A stretch of DNA of 64,000 nucleotides from Cricetomys ansorgei (lineage: Eukaryota > Chordata > Mammalia > Rodentia > Nesomyidae): assembly GCA_026225945.1 (NCBI GenBank), contig JAMJFZ010001133.1, positions 9,754,501 to 9,818,500 of the forward strand, given 5' to 3'. Shown piece after piece: positions 54,003 to 64,000 of this stretch (within the stretch, counting starts at the first letter, position 1; each line of letters opens with the position of its first letter). A program made the position numbers and the translations under genes. The notes under the pieces are model-generated. The model ran no database searches. It saw nothing but the letters and a program-made list of their open reading frames with translations, and was not told where the DNA came from.

Positions 54003-54577
54003 TGGTCTTGCAAAGAGTACTTTTAATGTCTTTTTAATTCAAAAGGAATCTGGGAATTAGTTTGGATTTTTCAATATGTGGTGGCACATACCATTTACAC
54101 ACTGAATTTTCATTTTGACAATAGTAACCACACCTTCCCAGTTTCTGGGTATCTTGATGCCAAGGATGGAGTTCTCCAAGATTGTTTACCCTTGCTATAA
54201 ATAATATAGTGGCCAAGTTAGTCTCCCTTTTGTACTAGATTGCATAAGATATTTGGGGGCTTGATGCAGACACACTGATAACCACCAAGGGTTGACAGTA
54301 CTGTACCACAGGCCTGACTTCTCTGAAGTTCCTGTAGACTGTAATAGATGTTGGTTATGGGGGGCACAGTCAAGTCACAACCAGAGGACTTGGAGTAACT
54401 GTTTAGTTGACAGCTGTTTAAGAGCTGGAGTAGATTGGTTATGGAGCACTTTTCTTCCAGTGTAAGGCACGGAAGGTCTATCCCCAGCACCAAGAGAGAA
54501 ACCTTGGGAAAGTGGAGGTAGGAGGATCAATATCAACTACAAGTTAAAGGCCAGCCTAGAATATTTGAAACTCTGGT

Positions 54578-54722
54578 TTTTTGGTTTTTTTTGAGGTAGG
54601 GTTTCTGTGTTGTACCTGTGGCTGTCCTGGCCCTCTGTAGACCCAACCTGGACTCAGATCTGCCTGCCTCTGCCTCCCAAGTGCTGGGATTAAAGGTGTG
54701 CACCACTGCCGCAGCCTGGCTT
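54578..54722 (-). mobile_element. B1 SINE, antisense
   Basis: TTGAGGTAGGGTTTCTGTGT to GGGATTAAAGGTGTGCACCA. A B4-like piece follows at about 54,860-54,995. Confidence 0.9.
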
Positions 54723-55509
54723 GAAACCGTTTTAAAAGCCAAACTTAGAAATAGCTATTAAACAGGGATTTGCACTGTCAGGAGGCTCAGCCACTAGTGA
54801 TGTCCTTGGGACTCATCTCTTATCATCTTTGGCCTGTTTACTTCCCTCGTTTCCAACTTTTTTGAGATACCCTAGCTTTGTAACCCCACCTGGCCTGGTG
54901 CTATCTATGCAGCCCAAGGTGGCTTCAAATTTGCAGCAACACTCCTGCCTCAGTGTCCCAATACTAGGTTTACAGTTGTGTACCTCCACATCCAGCTTTG
55001 CCCACCACCCTGAAGTTACTTCAACTGTCCAAATTCTCTTAAGAGCAGGCTTTTGTTCTAGCTCCCAACATTCTTCAGAGTAGACTAGGTGAGGGGGATG
55101 CCATGGATAGAATGACACTAGCAGAGGAAACGGCTTGGGTAGGTGGGCATTTCAATCAAGATGCCATTGAATTGAAAGCAATCACAATTATGTAATGAAA
55201 TTCACATATTTACTTTGGCTTTGGGGAGAACTCTAGCTTCCTGAAATATCAGAATTCCAGAGGCTAAGGTGGGAGAATGTTTTCTAGACCACATAGCTAG
55301 TCCTTAATAGAGGGAAGGACTTGGAGACTGACTAATGATGACATAAGGTATCTGAAACAGCCTACAGATCCCTGGCAGAAGTTAAGAACAGTTAGTAGTA
55401 CTAAAGGGAACAGTTTAATCCAAGCACTCAGCACTGTGAGTAATTCAGCATTTAATTCACACAGCACTCGGAACTGTGACGTTGCAGTTTGACTAAACCA
55501 AAATATAGT

Positions 55510-55710
55510 CTAGACTAGTGGCTCTCACCCTTCCTGATGCTTTGATCCTTTTTATACAGTTCCTTATATTGTGGTGACCCTTAACCATAAAATTATCTTT
55601 GTTGCTACTTCACGATTGTAATTTTGCTACTGAGTGGTATCTCAGTTCCTAAAACCATTGGAAATGTTTTCAATGGTCATATCCACAGGTTGACAACCAA
55701 TTGGTCCAGG
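55510..55710 (+). mobile_element. URR1-like hAT-Charlie DNA transposon fossil
   Basis: Opens AGTGGCTCTCACCCTTCC and closes CCACAGGTTGACAACCA, recognisable relics of the CAGTGGTTCTCAACC-type inverted ends. Between them are TGTGGTGACCCTTAACCATA and TTGCTACTTCACGATTGTAA, hallmarks of the rodent URR1 family. Confidence 0.75.
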
Positions 55711-55734
55711 GCAAGATTTAGTAGAAAAAAACAT

Positions 55735-56065
55735 GGGCAAACTATCTAAAGATCACCTTGCTCAGGGGTTAAGGGCATTTGCAGCTCTTTTAGGTTTGGT
55801 TCCCAGCACCTACATGGCAGCTCACAACTGTAGCTCCAATTCCAGAAGATCCAACTCCCTCTTCTGGCCTCCACAGGCACTGATTACATGTGAAACATAC
55901 ATAAAATATTTAAGAATATAGTATCAGGGCTGTTGAAATGACTGAATAGATAAAGGTGCTTACGACTAAACCTCATGACTTGAATTCTATCCTAAAGACC
56001 CACAGGAAGGAGAGTAACTGACTTCTGAAAGTTGTCTGATCTCCTTCACACATGTACACACAAAT
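55735..56065 (+). mobile_element. B2 followed by B3 SINE
   Basis: B2 at about 55,735-55,920 (GGTTCCCAGCACCTACATGG, TCTTCTGGCCTCCACAGG). A diverged B3 at about 55,925-56,065 (GGGCTGTTGAAATGACTGAA). Confidence 0.82.
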
Positions 56066-57042
56066 ATCTTTTCTAAAACTGGGCCATATATTTGTGAACT
56101 TCAATGAACACTCCCCATTGAAAACCAAATAGTGTGATGGAGAAGTACTGTTAACTACTGGAACAAGAGTGTACAAAGAGAAAGCTTTGTTTCTTGAACA
56201 GGAGGCACATCCTTCCTCAGACAAGGATGGTTGCTGAAGTGAGATCCTCTGGAGCAAAGGGTCCAGTCACAGGGTCTCTGTAGAGGTACACAAGGTCATC
56301 TGGTGAGAAGGGTGGTGACTGAAGGCTAGAACTGCTACTGGAAAGTCACCTAAGGATAAATACAGGTTGTCCACAGTGCAAAAGCCTTGGAGGGACTGGA
56401 AAACGCAGTGGCATCAAACCATGGTTTTGTGGGTTTTCTCCAAAATGCTAGATACAAGTGTAGTCACATTATATTGACTTCACAGTGGCTGAGTGCAAAA
56501 GCTGTAGTTATATTTACAAGTTTAAGTTTTAGATGTTTATTCTTCTCATTTTGTTTTTTTTTTTCCAGTAGTGTGTGTGTGTTTTGAGACAGGGTTCTCT
56601 GTAGCCCTGGCTGTTCTGGAACTCAGAGATCCGCCTACCTCTGCCTCCGTGTGCCATCATTACCACCTGGCTAGATGTTTATTCTAAAAGCAACAGAAAA
56701 AATTTCAGGTAGAGTTCAAACCAACTAATAAAAATATGGGTGAAAGTATCCATTTAAACTTCAGTATCTTCAGCTGTTAAGACAGCAAAGGTAACCAAAA
56801 TCTGCATATGCTGTGTGGCTCAGGATTCAGAGGTTCAGGCATGTACAGCCTTTTGACAAATTTTAGGGAAGACTAAAAACTGTATAGTACTGATTTTTGA
56901 AAGATGAAATATTTACGAAATGTTTTAAGAGGTAGATTTTGAAGTTAACTCAAATGGGATAAGGATCAAATCAACCTAGACTCGTTTATTTTTTGAAGTA
57001 CCATTAGGTAAGTTTGTGAAATAACATGATTAGAAAAGGGAT

Positions 57043-57245
57043 GTGGCCTGGAGAGAGATGGCTTAGCACATAAGAGTGCTGGCTGCCTCTTTCAGAGGAC
57101 AAGGTTCAAAACCCAAAAATCCGCTCACAACCATCTGTAACTCTAGCTGCAGTGGATCTGACACCCTCTTCTGGCCTCAGGCACCAACACAAACATACAC
57201 AGCTATACATGCAGACAAAACACCCATACACATAATATTTTTAAA
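57043..57245 (+). mobile_element. B2/B3 SINE near the Elf2 3' end
   Basis: GGCCTGGAGAGAGATGGCTT head, ACACCCTCTTCTGGCCTCAG and a CA-rich then ATATTTTT tail. It is the first repeat beyond the presumed Elf2 3' UTR. Confidence 0.85.
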
Positions 57246-57599
57246 TCAATTTAGTTTTTTTTTTTTAAAAAAAAGGTTGGAAAGGGAAATTCTATAAAAA
57301 TCTTTGCTGCTATAAGTAGCATCATGTTAAATATACAAAGGCCAAAAAATATTAAACAGTCATCTAAATTTCTAAAAAGATAGACAACTTTCTTTGTGAA
57401 AGGAAAAACTGAAGGATGGACCTAATCATGTGTGACACTAAGTCATTTGTGATTCTCTGGTGCCTCAGTCTTCATATGCAAAGACCAGACTATTACTTCC
57501 TACCCACAGAAGGTCTGATGGAGAAACAAGTGGTCTGACTGAACGTGAACTCTGTATGTGAAGTGTCAGGACAACCCAGGGGGGACTTGCACATTCCAG

Positions 57600-58983
57600 G
57601 TAAGCAGTCTATTTATTACTGGCACTGAAAGTGCTTCACTTAAATAAATCCATTATGTGTGGCCAACAAAAACATTAGATTTATTATGTTAAGGAGGCGA
57701 TTATAGTTGCCAAATATTAATATAATAGGACAAAACCAGAGTAGCATTTCTTTGTGTAGTAATTAAGAAAACACCAGACTTCTATTGCTTAACTAAAATG
57801 ACACCCTGAACTGGCTTTTGAGTATTGTGAAAAATACCACCAGAGACCAGACCAAAACCACAGATAAATTTCACTTCTATATTTCAGAAAACCTACTTGA
57901 ATACACTTTGAAACAAGAGTACAACAAAATAGAATATACTTCAAATGTTGAATATACAAACTATTATAGTTCAAATCTGAACACTGGTACTTTGCCTCTT
58001 AAACGTCAACTAAAAAAGAAAAGGAGAAAAAGAAGGGAAGAAAAAAAAGAATGAGAAAGAAAACAAACACCAGGTATTAGAGCCACCTGACAAAAGTTCA
58101 TGCTGAGCCTGAATTTCAAAATGACAGAATTGATACCGATGTGTCTGCACAGACACCAAGGCTGACTTGAGTGACGCAGGTATGTTATGGTAAAGGGCCA
58201 GAGCCAACTGTTCATTTCACAATTAAACTGACAGACTTAAACTACCATATAAAATGTTACATGTAAATTCTATAACAATACTGTGCTAGGTACAAGATTT
58301 TTAAAATTTTTTCTTTTAATAAAAAAGCTTTACACAAACAAGCCATTAGCTTATTTCAAGAAAGAAAACCGAAAATTAGTCTAAGGCCTTTGTTTTAAAA
58401 CAGCTTAAGCTATATGATATATATATTCAAAAACAAAAATAAAACAAAAAACGCACTAGATCTTTTTGCTATCCTCTTCCTGAAGCTTTTGGATCCACTC
58501 AGTTCACATTCTAGAATACCTATATTAGCAGAGTCTTCACATAGCACCAGTTAAGTGAGTACTGTGCGAACACAGTAATAATTGCTGGTATGCATATACA
58601 ATGCATCAAAAATTGCTATATGTAACAATGAGATCACCCACCCCAACCCCACCCCACTGAAAACTATGTAACCTCTTACAGGTGTTAGTGTTCCAACTCT
58701 TAGTGTAACTTGATATTGTAGTGAGCTGCTTGGTCCCTTTCAGTCTTTATCTTATTGAGGGTTCAGTTGTTCCTACTTTTAAGAGGCAGTTTTCTGTCAG
58801 CATCTCGAATGTGTAGTTCTCTTCCCACTGAAACATGGGATAGGTAATTTATTTCCAGTAAGTCTGGTTGCTTTCTCTATGCACAGCTGTTTGAAAGTCT
58901 CCTCCTATGACTTTCCTTGATGACTTCCCTCGCAAATGTTTGTCTGTACATCACTAACATCTGAAGTCCAGGGTGGAGCTCAT
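57600..58983 (-). other. Elf2: Elf2 3' UTR (extent estimated)
   Basis: The sequence after the Elf2 stop is AT-rich and nearly free of SINEs for about 1.4 kb, then repeats resume at about 57,245, as expected for a conserved 3' UTR. Candidate - strand poly(A) signals are at 58848-58853 (proximal), 58315-58320 (ATTAAA), 57680-57685 and 57612-57617 (distal). Which is used cannot be told from sequence. Confidence 0.55.
57680..57685 (-). terminator. Elf2: Candidate distal Elf2 poly(A) signal AATAAA
   Basis: The + strand TTTATT reads AATAAA on the Elf2 strand and is followed by GTTTTTGTTGG, a GT-rich downstream element. A second AATAAA lies 68 bases further on at 57612-57617. Proximal usage at 58848-58853 is the main alternative. 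Confidence 0.45.
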
Positions 58984-62315
<3,332 letters not shown>

Positions 62316-62399
62316 TTAGAATTAATTAACAAGATTGATTTCAAATAAAGTATCCTTCTTTCCAACAAAAATGCTAAATACAGTTATTTGCTATTTCTT

Positions 62400-62545
62400 T
62401 TTAAGACAAGGTCTCACTATGCAGCCCTGATAGACTTGAAACTTGCTCTGTAGACCAGGCTAGCCACAAACTCAAGAGATCTACCTGCCTCTGCCTTCCC
62501 AATGCTGGGATTAAAGGTGTACATCACGCCCAGACAACATACCTG
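62400..62545 (-). mobile_element. B1 SINE, in sense with Elf2 antisense DNA
   Basis: AAGACAAGGTCTCACTATGC to GGATTAAAGGTGTACATCAC. A B4 fragment lies at about 62,825-62,930. Confidence 0.88.
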
Positions 62546-63389
62546 CTCCTAAAATGTATGCTTTTCCATAGGAAGCAGATATGAGGCCCTAGATTCTATA
62601 CTGTCATGTGTCCTGTATCCGAGGCTTAGGGTTCAGTAAAGGCAACAAACAGCACAACAACTTAGTATATGATACAATGCTAGCCTGAATTAAACAGAAT
62701 CAAATTTCTTAATTCACACAGATTTGAACTCTGAATAAAATAATTTGTACGTTTTATATTCTATCCCAAATCCCTTATGAAATTCCTCAAAAGATACTAA
62801 TCAGCTATGCTGTTTTTGTTAGTGGTGAGGCAGGATCTCTCGTAGCCAGGGCTGGCCTTGGGTTACTAATCCTCTAGCCTCCACTTCCCCAGTGCTAGGA
62901 TAGCAGGCATGTGCCACAATGTTTGGCACATCAATTGGAATCTTTTTGTAAGAAATTTGTTTCTTTGATAACTAGTAGGCCTGAACTCTGGGGTACTTGG
63001 CAAGGTACCCCGAAGTACCTCAAAGAACTCTTTATGATCTTTGACCTGCTAGCAACTTTAGATTGGACTACCACATAAATTACTCCCTCTTAACAGGCTT
63101 TTTTAAATGTCTTATCTTTCTATGAAGTATCCCAGTATACCCAGTACTATGAATATAATATATTAAATCACTTCAGTATATATGACCTGATCAGTTAGAC
63201 ATGCTTGTGTTCCAGTCCTTACATTGGATACAGGTTCCTAAATGGAAACAAAAGTAGGAGGATGGACCACTGAACTAGGCACATATTTATATAATGTAAC
63301 TACATTAGTCTTGGATCACACTGTGAGCGACATTGAAAATGAGAGAATACTAAAATATTTCTTCAAAACAAAATATCTACACTTGAGGC

Positions 63390-63568
63390 TAGAGTGGTTA
63401 CAAGCTCCTACTGTCTTCCAGAGGACAGAAGTTTGGATCCCAGCACCATTATCAGGCAGTTCACAACTACCTTAACTCCAGCTCTAGGGGACTCATGCCT
63501 CTGGCCGCCACAGGCACCTTCACGGTCATGCACATTCCTACAGACACACACACATGAATAAAAAATAA
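63390..63568 (+). mobile_element. B2 SINE
   Basis: AGGCTAGAGTGGTTACAAGC, TTTGGATCCCAGCACCATTA, ATGCCTCTGGCCGCCACAGG and a CA-rich tail with AATAAAAAATAAA. Confidence 0.87.
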
Positions 63569-64000
63569 AATGTGTCTCCATGCATCACACCCTACACTTA
63601 AATGCAGCAGAGAATAAACTAGAGAAGAAATCTGATCCCAGCCTTGAGGAATTTACAGTTTGGGAAGGAGAGCAGATGACAGGATAGACAATAATGTTTT
63701 CAGTTGGAAACGCTGTAAGACAGATCCCAATGCATTATGTAACCTGATGTCCCAAAAGAATCACAGAAAACAATGGCTGAGATTTCAGGAATGCCGAGTC
63801 TTGGAAGATAGTTAAAATATTCATAAAAGAGAAGACTTGGCAAGTACAATAAAGAACTTAATCCTAAAAGGAAGAGAAGGGTTCTCTTATTTATTTGTTT
63901 CCTTTGGAAAGGGGAAAAGAACCAGGCAGTGGTCACTGAGAAGACCAGACTGTTTTTCTTTTTCTTCCTTTAGAGGCTCTAGTAGAAATTCCTAAAACGA

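Larger units (their letters stand above)
52912..54022 (+). other. Noct: Noct 3' UTR
   Basis: AT-rich, largely SINE-free sequence follows the TAA and runs to a canonical AATAAA about 1.1 kb downstream. It holds a miR-122-type seed match, an AU-rich nonamer and several further ATTTA motifs, all signs of post-transcriptional control. Weaker ATTAAA hexamers at about 53,057, 53,188 and 53,335 could give shorter forms. The 3' end is inferred from the hexamer, not from transcript data. Confidence 0.8.
54023..57599. other. Noct-Elf2 convergent intergenic gap
   Basis: About 3.6 kb between the inferred 3' ends. It holds an antisense B1 (about 54,580-54,722), a B4-like SINE (about 54,860-54,995), a URR1-like transposon fossil (about 55,510-55,710), B2 and B3 copies (about 55,735-56,065), a B1 fragment (about 56,575-56,675) and a B2 (about 57,045-57,245). 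The rest (54,030-54,570, 55,000-55,500, 56,070-56,570, 56,700-57,040) has no recognisable feature. No gene is supported. Confidence 0.7.

Overview
This is a vertebrate, and specifically a muroid rodent, genomic window. It is dense with rodent-only SINEs (B1, tRNA-derived B2/B3, ID and ID-B1 fusion B4), simple repeats, endogenous retroviral LTRs and a rodent hAT fossil (URR1-like). The protein sequences are close to, but not identical with, mouse and human NOCT and ELF2. A cricetid (hamster, vole or deer-mouse type) is a reasonable guess, but I cannot prove the species from sequence alone. There is no operon, CRISPR array, rRNA or stand-alone tRNA gene.

Layout. 1-31,400 is intergenic DNA upstream of Noct, made almost entirely of SINEs, LTR fragments, microsatellites and old L1, with no supported gene. 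31,430-32,345 is a CpG island carrying the Noct promoter, 5' UTR and first coding exon. 32,025-52,911 is Noct on the + strand: three coding exons (32,025-32,208; 50,514-50,780; 52,076-52,911), an 18.3 kb first intron and a 1.3 kb second intron, encoding 428 residues without a break. Its 3' UTR runs to about 54,020. 54,020-57,600 is a short, repeat-rich gap. 57,600 to the right edge is the 3' end of Elf2 on the - strand, convergent with Noct. Three coding exons (62,275-62,083; 60,478-60,128; 59,608-58,984) give the ETS domain and the C-terminal half; the N-terminal exons lie beyond the window.

Functional picture. Noct encodes Nocturnin, a rhythmically expressed EEP-fold NADP(H) 2'-phosphatase related to CCR4 deadenylases. 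It has a mitochondrial-type leader in exon 1 and an in-frame second start (MGNGTS) in exon 2. Its 3' UTR carries a miR-122 seed match and AU-rich elements, which fits a transcript with a short half-life. Elf2 encodes an ETS transcription factor. The two genes are tail-to-tail neighbours; this is an ordinary mammalian arrangement and implies no shared pathway.

I did not find a new multi-gene system. The most unusual structures are: a 233-bp, indel-free, about 97% identical inverted duplication at 3,952-4,184 and 5,682-5,914, whose breakpoint cuts a B4 SINE; a clean 479-bp solo LTR (TG...CA, 4-bp target duplication) that split a B4 SINE at 21,120-21,598; a 255-bp almost pure purine strand at 16,545-16,799; an LTR-like GC-rich segment inside Noct intron 1; a CTCF-like site beside an E-box in intron 1; and a possible 20-codon exon or micro-ORF in a repeat-poor part of that intron.
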